Shown here: piece after piece, positions 32,901 to 46,025 of the stretch | How the letters are laid out: the number at the start of each line of letters is the position of its first letter | How positions within the stretch are numbered: the stretch's first letter is position 1 | Assembly (NCBI GenBank): GCA_037349315.1 | Contig: JBAIAC010000040.1 | Span: 16,944,001-17,008,000, forward strand | Source: Chelydra serpentina | Taxonomy: Eukaryota; Chordata; Testudines; Chelydridae | Reading direction: 5' to 3' | Length of the DNA stretch: 64,000 nt | Translations under genes and position numbers: made by a program | Notes under the pieces: generated by a model | Databases searched by the model: none | What the model was told of the DNA's origin: nothing | Seen by the model: only the letters and a program-made list of their open reading frames with translations

Positions 32901-34906
32901 TCAGCTACAACATTTCATCAAAGCCCAGCTGAATAAATAGAATGTTAGCTTCGATTTAAAAGCAGCCAAGTGCACGGCCTGTTCTTCTCACCTCCCGTGG
33001 CATTCACGACCCCTGTGTGTTAGTGGCTCAAGGGATTGGGCATCAAATGGGCCTTAACGTGCACCACTGGGTATGACCGAAGGACAGAATGGAAACCTTA
33101 ATTTGTACTGTCCTGGCTGTGCTCAGTTTCTCTCCCAGCTGCAATGTTATTTAGATCTAGTTGGATGCATCTCGTTCTGGTTTGGTTTGGTTTGGTGTGG
33201 GGCGTGCGGGGGACGGGGAGAAGGAGAAATCCCTGTGCACTGACAGTGCTACAGCTGGATGATTTACCGAAGATCCCATTCTGACTGTAGCCGAGCGAAG
33301 TCCACATTTCATGTCACCGCAGAGATACACCTGACACACGTCTACTTTGATAACCAGACTCATATTTTCAGAAAGTGCTCATGGGAGTGAAGGGCTCCTA
33401 GCACTGACTAGATCTAAGACAGATGATTTGCAAGCTCCTAACATAGCCAATGCACCTCTCTCTCTGTCTCTCTCCTTTTATCTGCAATGATCCCTGTTGC
33501 AACCCTGGGCCTTTTTGAGTCTACTGGCTGGAGCAGAGGCTGGGAATCAGGGCTCCTGGCTTCCCCAAGAATTGGGACAGTGTAAATTCTTATTCACAGG
33601 AACAACTTGATCGCAGCATCTGCCAATGATGCCCCATAGATCTTGTGTAAGTGAGAGGCCAGGAAAGCTGCAGAATACATACAGAAGACGACATATATAT
33701 GCTGATCATTTAACATCAAGAGATTTTGGATTGCCAAATTACTAGATGGTCATCAATATGGCGAGGCAGCATCCGATTTAAAAGCTGTGGGCTGATTATT
33801 TTTTTTTGACACAGAGAGAGAGACAAGCTCAAAAATGCATGCTATAAGATTGATTGCACACAAACGCTTTTAGCTATCCAGGCATCTGGTTAAACTGAGT
33901 GTGGATGAACTAAATCTGACTGTTGCTGATGTAATCAGTGCAAACACGTACTTCCGCTGGTAAACGCTAGATGAATTCTTCATTCAAGCTGTTAGTGCCA
34001 GGAACTAAAAGTGAGAGCAGAATTTGCCTCTGTGCATTGCAGCTACAGCATCTCCCACGGGAAGATCTCACAGCACCTTTTTGGCCTCATGTGAAGTAGG
34101 TAAGTGACACACCTGTGGCTCTGTACGACTTCACGACGCTTCACATCACAACCACTTGGAAAATTCACAGTAGCGGGGGGGGGGGGGGGGGAAGCAGGAG
34201 CACCCAGGTGCTCCTGCTTCCAAAGCACAGCCCCCGCCGCGGGAGCTACAGGAGATTTGCCATTGGCTGTTAGCGGTACGCAGACTATGGAACATTTTTG
34301 AACAGTGTAACTCCATCCAGGAGGGGGCAGTCATTAGGACATATACACATGCCATACTATCCAGTTAGCGCAAGATCAGATCAAGATTCTTGTTTGACAG
34401 TTAAGGAAACCAAGAATTAATGATTGTTCCTGAGCAGGTAGCCTGTTTCCACGTTTTAAACACTAGACTAGTCTATCCATCTCTATTTTTAAAGACCTTT
34501 TCTCTTGCTCTGTCCTAGGCCCTGATAAGAGGTGGTACTGATATGATGCAACTGGATAGTTCAATTGCCTTTCTTCTCCTAATGGAACTCTTGTGTTGGC
34601 TAATTTGCTGTTTTTAATGGTCTGATTGTTCTGCACGTCCCAGGGAAGCCATGTGAGCACTTCAGTGAGTTTTGCAGTGGTCACGTGCTAGGTGGTGCTT
34701 GAAGGCAACTGAACCTTGTTGTTCAATAATTGCAGAGCAATTTGGAGATGCGACTCAAATGTATAATTTATGGGCGCTTCATTCATCCTGGTCACCGGCA
34801 GTTACTGAGACAATTTCTATAGCACAAAAACAATTCCCATCAGGACACGTGGCCGGGAGATGTGGCTGGCTATCTACACACGAGCATTAGTTTGGAAAGG
34901 GAAGAA
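29932..34906. other. Putative intron DNA, no gene supported
   Basis: A block at 30780-30860 has CTGATTGGCTGG, ATATAAG and CAATAAA in promoter-to-polyA order, possibly an old LTR piece. Around 32645-32690 is a foldback-like fragment. CT-rich simple sequence lies at 33457-33480. The G17 run and hairpin at 34175-34220 are listed separately. Remaining sequence shows nothing I can name. Confidence 0.4.
34175..34220. repeat. G17 run next to a perfect hairpin
   Basis: Seventeen G residues at 34175-34191 run into a perfect inverted repeat with 14-bp arms at 34191-34204 and 34207-34220 (GAAGCAGGAGCACC and its complement) around a CA loop. Confidence 0.9.
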
Positions 34907-34975
34907 ATCATAGAGTCGTAGGACTGGAAGGGACCTCAAGAGGTCATCAAGTCCAGTCCCCTGCACTAAATCACT
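34907..34975 (-). repeat. CR1 LINE 3' end fragment, inverted
   Basis: ATCATAGAGTCGTAGGACTG is the reversed CR1 terminus. GGAAGGGACCTCAAGAGGTC and TCCAGTCCCCTGCACT follow. Confidence 0.85.
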
Positions 34976-36589
34976 TTGAACTTTCCTCTTCAGTGAAAAT
35001 GAGCAAAGGACCCTAAAATGAAGAGAGCCTGATCTCACCTGCTTTGCACAGGGTGAGAAGTGGGTGTAAAACGCTAGAAAATCAGAATTCCCACCCTCAC
35101 CTCCAGGAGAACGTTTCACACACACTTTGCACAAGCGTGAATGACTAGAAAAGAAACCAGGCAGTGGGGAACCCGGCCCGCCACCATTCTGATGTGCTAG
35201 CATTTTACGCCTACTTTGCACGGGTGCAAATAACTGCCCCTGGTGCAAGGCAGTGAGAGGAGGAACTCGGGCTCTTAGCCTGCACTGCTGTGCAGTATGA
35301 TACCAGCACGAGCTGGTGGACTACTACCCCAGACCCCCGTCTTTCCTTCTCGGATGGAGCCGCTCACTGTGGGGGAAAGCATCTGCTGTCGCCACTGCTA
35401 ACACCATGTCTCTGCTCAGATTGCCTTGAAGATCAATTACTCTCATTAGCCAATGGAGAATTAACAAGCTGCGGGAGGGAGAGGTTAGGCTGAGCATTAG
35501 GAAGGAAATGAAATCAGATCTGGGCCAAATTCTGCTTAAATAAAAATCAGTTATGATTCCTCTCCAAATGCAGGAGATGGGTGAGACCAGCCATTGCTAC
35601 AGCTTTCCTTCAACCCAGGTGATTCTGAGATTTTAATAAGGGCATTTGTGGAGCGTAGCCCAGAACAACTGATGAAAGCCACTGCTCTGAAATCGGACTT
35701 TTCCAACTCTGCCCTGCTGCATCGAAATGTCTGATTAATTCCTCTTGCTTTTAGCTTCATTATTTTGACCGATAAAGCATGTCACAAACTGTCCTCTGGC
35801 TGAAATGCTGATCTGGCTGGCGCTTATTAACTCTGCTTCCAAATAAGGGATGCTTGGGCAGCAGTGTGTTCCGAAGCTGCTTTCCCTGGACGATGAAGAT
35901 AAAGCCTTCTTCAGCACATCAATTCCCAGCCTCCTGTGGTATTTCTCACCTAGCTCTTCAGATGAGCACTCGTCTCCAATGCAGAGGGCTGCCTTCCACT
36001 GCTGGGAATGCCGTTTGACTTTCGTTATCAGATGAAGTCCCGTACACTTGTCGTTCTGATGACATATTATTTAAGAGCACTTGTGTGTGCGTACAAACAG
36101 ACAGACGCGTGCTCTCCCTCCTACCTGGCAGAGAGAGCTGGAGATCCCAGAGGGGAGCGAGCAGACACCTTGGTGCAGAATAACAGTAAGTGACGGCGTT
36201 TGTCGTCTTTGACATCAGTAGTAAGGATCTAGTAGAGCCACGTACGATTCTGACATCTACAAGCACTCAGGCATCCTACTCTATAAAAGAAACCATGGGA
36301 ACGGAGAGGCCATGGAACGTGCCAGATTAGCAGCTCCTGACAAATGTAGCGCACTGTTCATCCGCTGAACAAGTCCAGCATGGGCTTCTTGCCCCTACTG
36401 GTGTGCTTCAAACCTGGCATGGAGGGTAGGTGAGTCTTCACGGCTCCGTCTTCACAGCCTCCTGGCTGAGTTTGTCAACCCGTGCCAGCTGTGGGGGTGG
36501 ATTTAGGAGGCGGGCACTTGTCCACTGGAAGATGGACTGAGACTACGGAGATCATTTCACCCCCTCGATGCCCGACACACTCAAACCTG
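34976..36589. other. Putative intron DNA, nothing recognised
   Basis: No supported gene, RNA or repeat in this stretch. Confidence 0.4.
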
Positions 36590-36908
36590 AAAGAGGGGTT
36601 CCAAAGAGGATGGATCCAGACTGTTGTCAGTGGTAACAGATGACAGAACAAGGAGTAATAGTCTTAAGTGGCAGTAGGGGAGGTTTAGGTTGGATATTAG
36701 GAAAAACTTTTTCACTAGTAGGGTGGTGAAGCACTGGAATGGGTTACCTAGGGAGGTCCTGGAATCTCCTTCCTTAGAGGTTTTTAAGGTCAGGCTTGAC
36801 AAAGCCCTGGTTGGGATGATTTAGTTGGGGTTGGTCCTGCTTTGAGAGGGGGTTGGACTAGATACCTCCTGAGGTCCCTGCCAACCCTGAGATTCTATGA
36901 TTCTATGA
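36590..36908 (+). mobile_element. CR1 LINE, 3' untranslated region copy
   Basis: Starts within the CR1 3' region (GGGGTTCCAAAGAGGATGGA), continues through GGTTTAGGTTGGATATTAGG and ends GAGATTCTATGATTCTATGA. It carries no RT sequence and is little diverged. Its tail is the same as that of the SINE at 59564-59747. Confidence 0.92.
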
Positions 36909-37912
36909 ACCTCCCCAAATACACCGGTGTCTGCAGTGCCTACTCCACACGAGGCAAAGCTCAAAAATGAATTCACTTTGTGTTGAGTAGAGAATGTCTT
37001 GGAAGGCCATGAAGTCAAAAACACCTCCAGTTGCTTTACTAATGCTACTAGCCTTAGTCAATCTATTGCCCACTGCCTCGGAATGATCACAAGGCAAATT
37101 CCACAGCCGGTTAGGTCTGATAGTTAGCCGCGCGCACCCACCACTGCCCACTTGTTACATAGCAGCACAAAGAGCTGGAGGAGGACTTTGGCTGTGTTAT
37201 TAATCCCATCTTTGATGGAACTGCGACCGGTAATGAGGAACAGCAGCGCGGCAACGTTAGAATGAAGAACCACGGGGGTAGCGTATTCAGCATCCAGGCG
37301 AAGCAGAAAGAGCATGCTCTAGAGTCCAAATATGAGTTTCTAGCTCCCTGACGGTACTTGAGGTTTCCAGCTAAGGAGAGAGAGCCGACGTTCCTGTGCA
37401 GAGACTATTTACCCTCTCTCGAGTTAACTTGGATCTTTTGCTTCTGCTGGTTTTTTTCTTTTTCAGCCTGCCTGAAAGTTAGCATTACAGAGCTCCTTTA
37501 ATGAGGGTTATGGAGCTGTAAGCCCCTCCCACCGGGGATTGCCGTCCTCATCTGTGATTAAGCCTGCTCACGGGGAAATTCTCGGAGAGATTTCGGTGCT
37601 ACCGGAGGGCCCCATCTTTCCGTTTCTGCACTCGCCCCGTTCAGCCTGCGCTGACAGCAATTGCACTGGAGGTGGGGAAAGGGCAGCGCGTTGGCATTGC
37701 TCCAATTTTGTTCTTACTCTTGGTATTGCAGACAGAGAACCGGCTGGAAGGATGCGACGCGTTAGGCTTCACCACTGAACAGGGTGAGGGCTTGGCAGGA
37801 ATTTGTTGATCCTGTTGTGGTGTCTTACTAAAATACTGTGTTTTGGTGACATGTCGCACAACCCCTTGTTAAACCAGCCCGTCTGTCTGCCTTCCGTCCA
37901 CGTTGGACTAGG
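36909..37912. other. Putative intron DNA, nothing recognised
   Basis: Unique-looking sequence with no supported feature. Confidence 0.4.
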
Positions 37913-38066
37913 CAGTGGTTCTCAACCTGATTACCACAGTGGGCCGCATATGCAGCTCTGTGTTATGTGAGCTGCATCCACACAATATATATACTACCCA
38001 ATGGCCCCGAAGATGTCACATGGGCCCCAGCTGTGTGCGGATTGGGCCGCGGCTTGAGAACCGCTG
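37913..38066. mobile_element. hAT-type MITE
   Basis: Ends CAGTGGTTCTCAACCTG and, inverted, CAGCGGTTCTCAAGCCG are the hAT (Charlie-like) terminal repeat. Flanks GGACTAGG and GACTAAGG resemble a decayed 8-bp target duplication. 154 bp, noncoding. Confidence 0.78.
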
Positions 38067-39306
38067 GACTAAGGGCTCGGCAGTCAGTCTGCAAAGAGTT
38101 TTGCTGGCAAACTATTCAGAAGCTGTTCAAGTCTTGCCCCCTAGTGGCTGGAGGCTAGGCCGGTGATTTCAACGGGCCTTCTCAGGTGCTTAAAATCAAG
38201 CTTGTGCTTTAGTGCATTGCTAGATCTGGGCCTTAGCGGCAGTTCCAGACTGAGAGTTGTTGCAACTCAGCAGAGGTGGAGGAGGAGGATCGATAATTCT
38301 TTTGCATGCGCCTTGAACTGGATCTCTTCCTGACTGTTGAGAGCTTTGCCCCTCAGTAGCCCTCCCATGAGCTGGTGGACTTCTCCAGAGACAGCTTGAA
38401 CTTTTCTGGAGCTGTCCCAGTGCTTTGTAGGCACTAAGACAGCTCCCGTGAGTTGCACCCAAAGTTGCAATGGGGACCTCACCGTGAGCCTTTTTTGGAG
38501 TAGGAGAATCTGGGGTCACCATGACTTTGTTCCAGAAGAAAGTACTCTGCCTAGACTTTGTCGCAGGGTATGGTTTTCCCCATCCTCTCTCAGCTACTGC
38601 AGAGAATGCAGATAATTGCATCTTGGCGCGAGTGACCTCCAGCACACAGACCTGATTCAGCACTTGTTTTACATTTCTGTCAATTTTTCACACTTTAGAG
38701 AGTGTTTAGCGGCAGGAATCAAAGTTGAAAGGTGCCCCGGTTACCCCAGCAACCGCATAAAGCGGAGCTCACGGCTTGTGAACATGTAATTGGAATCACC
38801 ATGGCTTTTTTGTGTGTGCTGGCTGGGGGAAGAGGGAGAACAGCCAGGGGGTTTCCTCCTCCTCCTTTTAATCGATTATCTGTTCATCCAAAGCAGCAAA
38901 GAAAGGGACCGATGCGCCTCCCTTTCAGACTGTTTATAAACATCCCCCTGGCAGGGGAACAATAAGAGGAGGACATTATCTCCTCAAGACAATTAGCAGA
39001 AGTATTAATGGAATATATGCAAATGTGCAGTAATTGACCTGAGACTTCAGTTCACAATGGAGAAGGATGAGCTCCAGATGGCTTAATGAGAGTAATTTAA
39101 GCCCTTTCTTTATGGTGTCAGAGCCCAAATAGAAATAAGAAAAGCCAGGCTGCATTCCGCCCTGGGAGGAGCGCAGTTGGAGATCCTTGCGACACATCCA
39201 TGAGCCATTTGTTGCTTTGGGAGTTCAGCGGGAATAGACCCCAGATCCTCCTGCTCCAAGCAGCCCAGGCCCCTGCCATGTGAGCGAAAGGAGACTGACT
39301 CTTATG
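38067..39306. other. Putative intron DNA, includes an AT-rich candidate conserved block
   Basis: The stretch 38980-39110 contains several homeodomain-type TAAT cores (CAATTAGC, ATTAATGG, GTAATTGA, CTTAATGA, GTAATTTA). Other parts show nothing recognisable. Confidence 0.35.
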
Positions 39307-39307
39307 C

Positions 39308-39357
39308 TGAAATAAATCTGTTAGTCTCTAAGGTGCCACAAGTACTCCTGTTCTTTT
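39308..39357 (-). repeat. Dispersed turtle repeat fragment
   Basis: AAATAAATCTGTTAGTCTCT and AGGTGCCACAAGTACTCCTG are hallmarks of a very common repeat of turtles. A same-family fragment on the opposite strand is at 60267-60333. I cannot name its class with certainty. Confidence 0.7.
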
Positions 39358-42300
39358 GACTCTCTATTGCTTTTAGTAGCACAGGGCCTATGACACATAG
39401 TTAAGCAATTCTAATTCCATCCAGCAGAGGGACATGGCGCTTAGGTGTGTACATGCACAAGTTGCTTGAGAAGATACCATCTATTTTATTTATTCTGCTC
39501 ATTTACCTTTTGTTTCCACCCTGGGAGGATCGATTCAAACAGGGTGTGTAAAACACCGCCTCCTGCTCAGAACTTGAACCAAACCACAGCATTTTCCCGA
39601 GGCTGGAGAAAGTTTGGAATAAGATCTTTTGAAAAAAACCCTCCTGTCGGCGGCTGTCTCTGCACTTACATCTCCTATCTAGTCCTTTAATCTCGTGAAC
39701 ATTCGGCTGTTAAACCCTGCCTCCAAAGTCAGGACAATGGGCGGGGCGAGGGGTGTACGGGAATGTCCCCAAACTTTTTATTCTCTGGCTGACGTGTCTC
39801 TCCTCCTGTCCCCTCCCCCCCACAATAATGTGATTGCTGGCACCTCCCCAAAGCTTGCTGTACCTATGTACCCCCTTCCCCTGAAAAAAAAAAACTCCTT
39901 AGGATTTATAGCAAGTAGGGGTAATGGTTAAAATGAGAATTTCACGCTGTCCCTGCTTTGGGCAGCAGGCAAGCCCCCTGGCCTGTATCTGAGGGGCGAA
40001 CCACCTTCTGCAGCGAGGAATGTGTGAGTAGCCCAGTCTGGCAGGGTGTAGGAATGAAAGGAGACAGCACGCTCTGCCCCTGGAGGCAGCACTCTCTCCG
40101 TATCCTGCTCTAGCTTACCCGGAGTGGGGCGGATGAGATCAGCAGCGGCATCAGCCTTCTTTGCTTGGGGTTGTTGGGTGAAAAATAACATGCATCCCCA
40201 TTTAGACTTAAACAGGGTTTTTTTAGCCCTTATTGTCTACAGTTTTCAGACACCATTATTGTCACCTATGAATTATAGATGCATGCAAAACCAGATAAGT
40301 CGAGAAAAATGAATGATCAAGTTACCTGCCCCGGGGGACTAGGTAACTCTTTTCAAATCCCTGGTCCCCATCTCTCCCTCTTCACCCTGCTGTTTGCACA
40401 GACCACAAATTTTACAGCTAAGACCCACAAACCAGTTCCCTGGTTTACCCAACCCTGAAGCTGTTTCAGCTAAGTTCTGAAATGCTGCATCAGCAGAGAC
40501 ACATATGAAAAGCAAAAATTCCTTTATATTTTCTTATAAATACACTATGGACTATTCATTTCGCGAACATTGCTCAGTATATATATATGACTAACATAAT
40601 GCATTACACATTCTCTAACAGGGCGATAGGTCATGCTGACAAGGGGTCCTTGCGGGGGGAGGGGAGACATGAGCCAAGTGCTGGAATATCTATTGAAAGT
40701 TTTTCTCAGTGTTTACTCAGCCCTTACTCAGGCAAAATTCCCACTGAGCCCTGGATGATTTGCTTGAGTAGAGACTTCAGGATACGGCTCGCTGAGAGGT
40801 GCTTGGCCCCTGCCCCTGTCATTACAGCCAAGGGTGCCAATCCTGAGGGACCTATTCAGTGTTTACTCAAACTGAGTAAAGGACAGAATAAACACTGAGT
40901 AAGGACTTCAGAAGCAGGCCCATGATGAAGTCTCTGAACTGGTGTCAGGCCGATTCTTGAGCTAATGCTCCTCCCTCATTTGCAGCCTGATGCTAATTGC
41001 AATAAAGTTCACACTTGTAGAGCAAGAGGTGTTCGAATAATTACTCTGGGCTGCAGAATTAAAATATTTATTTATAATTCACACCATATGTTCCACCAAT
41101 ATTTTGTATTTAATCAACTAAAGACAGATGGCAGAACATTAGAGGCCATTAAACTAATGGCACTTTAGTTTTTCCATGTATTTGCTTCTCCTTTGGAAAA
41201 AAAAATTAGGTGGATAAATGAAACCGAGTGACGTCAGTAAGCTCTGATCTCGGAAAGGCCAAGTGGAGCTAGAGGGTGAACCAGGGAAAGGAGCGACAGG
41301 TTTTGCTTGAAGTTAATAGAGCTGGATTCCAGTCTTGCTGACACCTGTTTCACACTGGTTTAACCCCATGTTACTCCTGGGTTAAACCAATGGGAGGTCA
41401 GAATGAAGCCCTTAGTCGTTCATTAGCAAAAGGCGGTGGATGGCTCTGGGATCAGTGCTGTACTCTGGAGCCATCGGTCGCCAGCTCTCATCCAGCCTCA
41501 GTCCGGTGACATTATTACCATCCTCTGAGGAACATTGGCGCTCACAGACCAGGTCCTCGTGACCAGGCCGCACCACAAAAGACACTCCAGTGTAGTGACT
41601 GGAGCTCTCTTCTTGGCTGGGAGGTAATCAGGACAGGACTAGGTAACCTCGGAGGGGCTTTGCTGGGGAAGCTGGTGTGAAACAGTGTTAGGCCATGCAT
41701 GCCAGGATAATACACGCGTGATGTAATACTCATGCATGGAAAGTGTCTTTAACTCGGCGTGCTCTTTCATCCTCCAGTGGTGATGCAGAACTCATGCTGG
41801 TGTGGGAATGAGTGTGCCTGCAGCACAGATATTGTGTAGCATCCAGCAAAGGAACTGAATTATTGTACAGCATTTGAATGGTATTTGAAGCGCTCTTCTC
41901 TAATTTTGGCCAGCCCGGGACACCATACTGGAGAAGAATACTGGGTTTCTGCAGGCTGCTCAATAGAGATTGGTTCTATTTAGCCGTGAGCTCTGCTGTG
42001 CCGTCGTTCGGCTCTTTAGGATAATGCTGGGCAGGAATCGGTTTCCTTCTCCCGCAAGAGTTTTCGAGATTTCAAACTTTTGTCCTGTTCCAAACTGGGA
42101 GGAAAGGTTGAAATCTCAAAATTTTTCACAGACTGATCAGCTGGGGAAAAAATCAGATGAGGTCAGTCCAAACACCAATCAAAACATTCTGGTTTCACTG
42201 AATCAGCCTTTTACAATGAAAAAATGTTTCCTCAGAAAGTTCCTGGCAGGCTCTACTTAGACCAACAGTTTCAAACTCGAGGCCAGAGACAGGCACGTAG

Positions 42301-44070
42301 GGTGGAATTTTCAAAACACCTCAAGCCCAGACCCTTCGATGTATTTAGGTGCCTAACTCCCATTGAAATCAGCATTGAGGACCTGGGGCCTGGGTGACTT
42401 GGGAGCCGAGGTCTGGTGAAAGTCAATGGGCTGGTTTGTTAAGCAGTTTGTGTGTTGCGATGCCCCACTGAAAATCATGGGCTCCTAAATCATGTGGGCG
42501 TTTTAGAATGCACCGCCCCAGATCATTACAAGGCACCGCTGGGACTGATTGCCAGCTCGCTCCCTAAGACACAATCCACTAAGCCTATGGTAACAGCTTC
42601 TGCACAAACGTTGACCCTACTTATTTAAGGGCTGGTGTGTTAAGAAATTTGTGCTGCAAACGCCCCATTTATTGAAAGAGACAATGAAGAAAGCGCCGGC
42701 AACTTCCCAATTGTCTAGGCTGCTTTCTTGTTCCCGGGATTCAGAAGGGGAAACTACTCGGCCTCGCATTGTTGCTGTCTGTTCCATGCGTACAAAGTCG
42801 ACTTCACTCTCCGGGGCCGTCAATCTGGCCTAGTTCAGCTGCATGAAAATTCACTCTTAAAGGGGGAGGGTGGGGAAGAAAAATAGTTTATTAAAAAGAC
42901 AATGGGACGAAAGGCGGTTTTCTTAATAGTTCCTGTTGCGTTCAGAAAACCCAGCCTCCCGCACTCTGTTAGTACACATTCAAGATGAAAATGATTCACA
43001 GTTGGATAAACAGCTCCTGGAGGTGTTAACATTTGCAATAATCTATTGCTGTTCTTAAAGCAGAAATTAAAACCTTCAATCTGCAACTCCCAGGCCCCCA
43101 GCCTCTGGGGCTTGTTGGGAGCAGCCTTTTGGAGAGGCAGGCGGGGAAGAGACAAGCCCTGCGAATGCTGCAGAAAGCTTGGTGCATAATTCTCTTGCAC
43201 ATCAGCAGGATGACAGAGCCCACCGTGTCTTTGGTTTCCCACACTTCACTAAATCAGTGGCCTGTGCTGACAACACCTCACGGCTGGAACCGGTGGGCGA
43301 GAGCCATCTCTCTTGGCTCTGTTGATTTTAGTGAGGTTACTTCTGTCTGGATTTCAGAGGTGAATCAGGCTCATTATGCTCCCAAAGCTGACCCTCTACC
43401 CCCTCAGTTACTCACGGCCAGGTCTGAGTGGGAAGGATCGACCCCCCCCTTTTGAATCGGTGGCAATTGCGCCATTGGGTGTAGGGTGATTGCAAATCAG
43501 CCCTTCCGAGTTAAAAGGCAGCCTTCTCCCTGGGCTGAGCCATCCGGAGCTCTGACCTGTGCACCTTTGAACCAGATCGTGCTCTCCCTGACTCTGGTGT
43601 CCACTGGAGCGTCTCCCCGGAAGTCCATGGAGTTTCTCCAGGGTAGAAATGGGGTGAGGTCAGAATCAGACCAATTGCACCGTTCTGCAGACTCGGCAGC
43701 GGGTTGGCACTAGCAGACACAGCCCCCAGAATAACGGTGCAGCCCCAAGTTCAGCGAACCAAAGATCAGGGGCTCTTTATCCCTGGGGCACAGGAGCAGC
43801 TCCCTCCAAGCTGCAAGGGTTGCTGTCACCACACAACTTCCCCTTCTCCCAGTGGCGGGAAGAACAGAGACACTTCCTGAGATGAAGGAACCTCCCCCCA
43901 CACCACTTTCCCAGGGCTGTCTAGCTGTGGGCCAAGGAAGCCCGGCACGGCCAGCCAGTGCAGGAACTCTGTTACCGTACTCCTCAGCGGGGTAGCTTGA
44001 AGGTCAGCGTTGCAGCTACGCCTCTGACTAAAGGCAACAGAGATGCTCACGTGAAAGATGTGATCAGGAC
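39358..44070. other. Putative intron DNA, scattered old repeat pieces
   Basis: The segment 40690-40930 has repeated CAGTGTTTACTCA / CTGAGTAA words. The segment 40965-41170 is AT-rich with TAATTA sites. Foldback-like blocks lie at 41325-41410 and 42295-42430. Some AAAATTTTTC/GAAATCTCA-type words near 42065-42240 resemble an old repeat. No gene supported. Confidence 0.35.
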
Positions 44071-44700
44071 ACATGCAAAGTGCTCCACTTAGGACAGAAC
44101 TGTCAGTTGCACACTTACAAAATGAGAAATCACGGCCTAGGAAGGAGTCCTGCAGAAAGGGATCTGGGGCTCATAGTCAATCACAAGCTAAATATGAGTC
44201 GACTGTGTAAAAAAAAAAAAAAGTGAACCTCATTCTGGGATGTATTAGCAGGAGTGTTGTAAGCAAGACACGAGAAGAAATTCTTCCGCTCTACTCCGCG
44301 CTGGTTAGGTCTCAACTGGAGTATTGTGTCCAGTTCTGGGCGCCACATGGCAGGAAAGACGTGGCCAAATTGGAGAAAGTCCAGAGAAGAGCAACAAAAA
44401 TGACCGAAGGTCTAGAAAACATGACGTACGAGGGAAGATTGAAAAAATTGGGTTTGTTTAGTCTGGAGAAGAGAAGACTGAGAGGGGACATGTTTTCAAG
44501 TACATAAAAACTTGTTAAAAGGAGGAGGGAGAAAAATTATTCTTCTTAACCTCTGAGGACAGGACAAGAAGCCAATGGACTTAAATTGCAGCAAGGGCGG
44601 TTTAGGCTGGACATTAGGAAAATCTTCCTATCAGGGTGGTTAAACACTGGAATAAATTGTCTGGGGAGGTTGTGGAATCTCCCTCCTTCAAACTCCCCCT
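44071..44700 (+). mobile_element. CR1 LINE, truncated at both ends
   Basis: Starts near TGCAAAGTGCTCCACTTAGG. The frame at 44223 encodes CR1 RT C-terminal sequence ([20 protein letters not shown]), then the 3' region up to TTGTGGAATCTCCCTCCTT. An A14 run lies at 44209-44222. The last part of the CR1 3' end is missing. Confidence 0.9.
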
Positions 44701-44724
44701 CCAATACCCCATTCCTCTAGTGCT

Positions 44725-44823
44725 TAGAATCGTGGGGCTGGAAGAGACCTCAGTAAGTCATCTAGTCCAGACCCCTGCACTCAAAGCAGGACTATGTAAT
44801 AACTAGACCATCCCTGACAAGTG
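44725..44823 (-). repeat. CR1 LINE 3' end fragment, inverted
   Basis: TAGAATCGTGGGGCTGGAAG, then GTCATCTAGTCCAGACCCCT and ACCATCCCTGACAAGTG read as a - strand CR1 3' end. It lies 24 bp after the + strand copy. Confidence 0.85.
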
Positions 44824-46025
44824 ATTGCCTCCTTGGATGGGTACTCAGCATCTGGCAGGATCAGACTTTACCGAAACTTCCCAACTCTTTGTTGGTGCCG
44901 TCAACAGTCCCCTCTTGCAGCACAGAACTCAACATGCCTTTCACCAAGCTGAGCCCCTGGTACCCAATCTACCGGCATGCCGGGGCCGCCTGCACGCAAG
45001 AACACTCTGCTATAGCAGCGGCCGGGAAGAGAGCCCTGGCAGCCTGGCACCAGCAGCGCGAGTCAAGGATGGGCTCACGGTACTTTCTGCCCTGGCAGCG
45101 GGATCATCTTCTCACATCCGTGAGATGTAAAGTCAACTCACTGCTTGGCAAAGCCACCCCTTGGTCTCTAGGGATCAATCAGTCCTTGGCCGCTCTGCTG
45201 AGTCTGCCCGCAGTGGGGCCTGTTGGAACAGACGCCTTTCCATCAGCCACTGAATTGAGACCATCAGCTATATCGTAGAGGCCATTCAACCGCTGTCAGG
45301 AGCCACCGGACCTTTGTTTGCTTGGGCTGGATTCAAACCCAGCAGCCTGGAGGAGAAATTCTTCATATGCCATTGCCAATCCCCTATAGCCAGCTAGCCC
45401 CCGCCGGCAGGCTCTCGTCTTATACTGGAGTTGACCGCAAATGCTGAGCCGTCCCCAGGAAGTAACGGTCCTTCAAACTTTTGATACTCACAGGTCATCA
45501 AGCCACGAAAGAGAGGCGCCGACTGACTTGTCACCGAGCTTTTTTGTGGGGAAGGCTGGCACATTTATGAGCTCTTAGGCGCTGCGGTAATCTTTGCTGC
45601 TTTTCAAATCGGAGGGTAGGAAATGTCCCGTGGGCTCGGAGAGACATTTGAGTGATAGAGAATCTGGAAAACATTTACAGTGTGTGTGTTTTTTTTTTAA
45701 GTAATAGCTCAGCTTGTCTCCTTGAATTTAGGAAGGGGGAAAGCCGGGCGAGTGCTGCAGACAGTCTGTTATGTGTTTTTTGGAAGCCGAGATTGACTAA
45801 AAATTACATTCTGATGGGAAATGAGCCAGTATGCATGCAGAAAGGGGCTGTGTGCTTGTCAGCAAGCCGGTCTTGAGGGTGTGCTGAGATCCAGCGCTTT
45901 GCCCAGATTAAATCAGTTAGAATGTTTCTACAGCAAATACGTTGTGATAATGCGCTCCGGGCTATCCTGACATTCTGTCAGCATCATGTGACACTCCGAG
46001 CTGCCTCTCTTACTGGGAAAGATGG

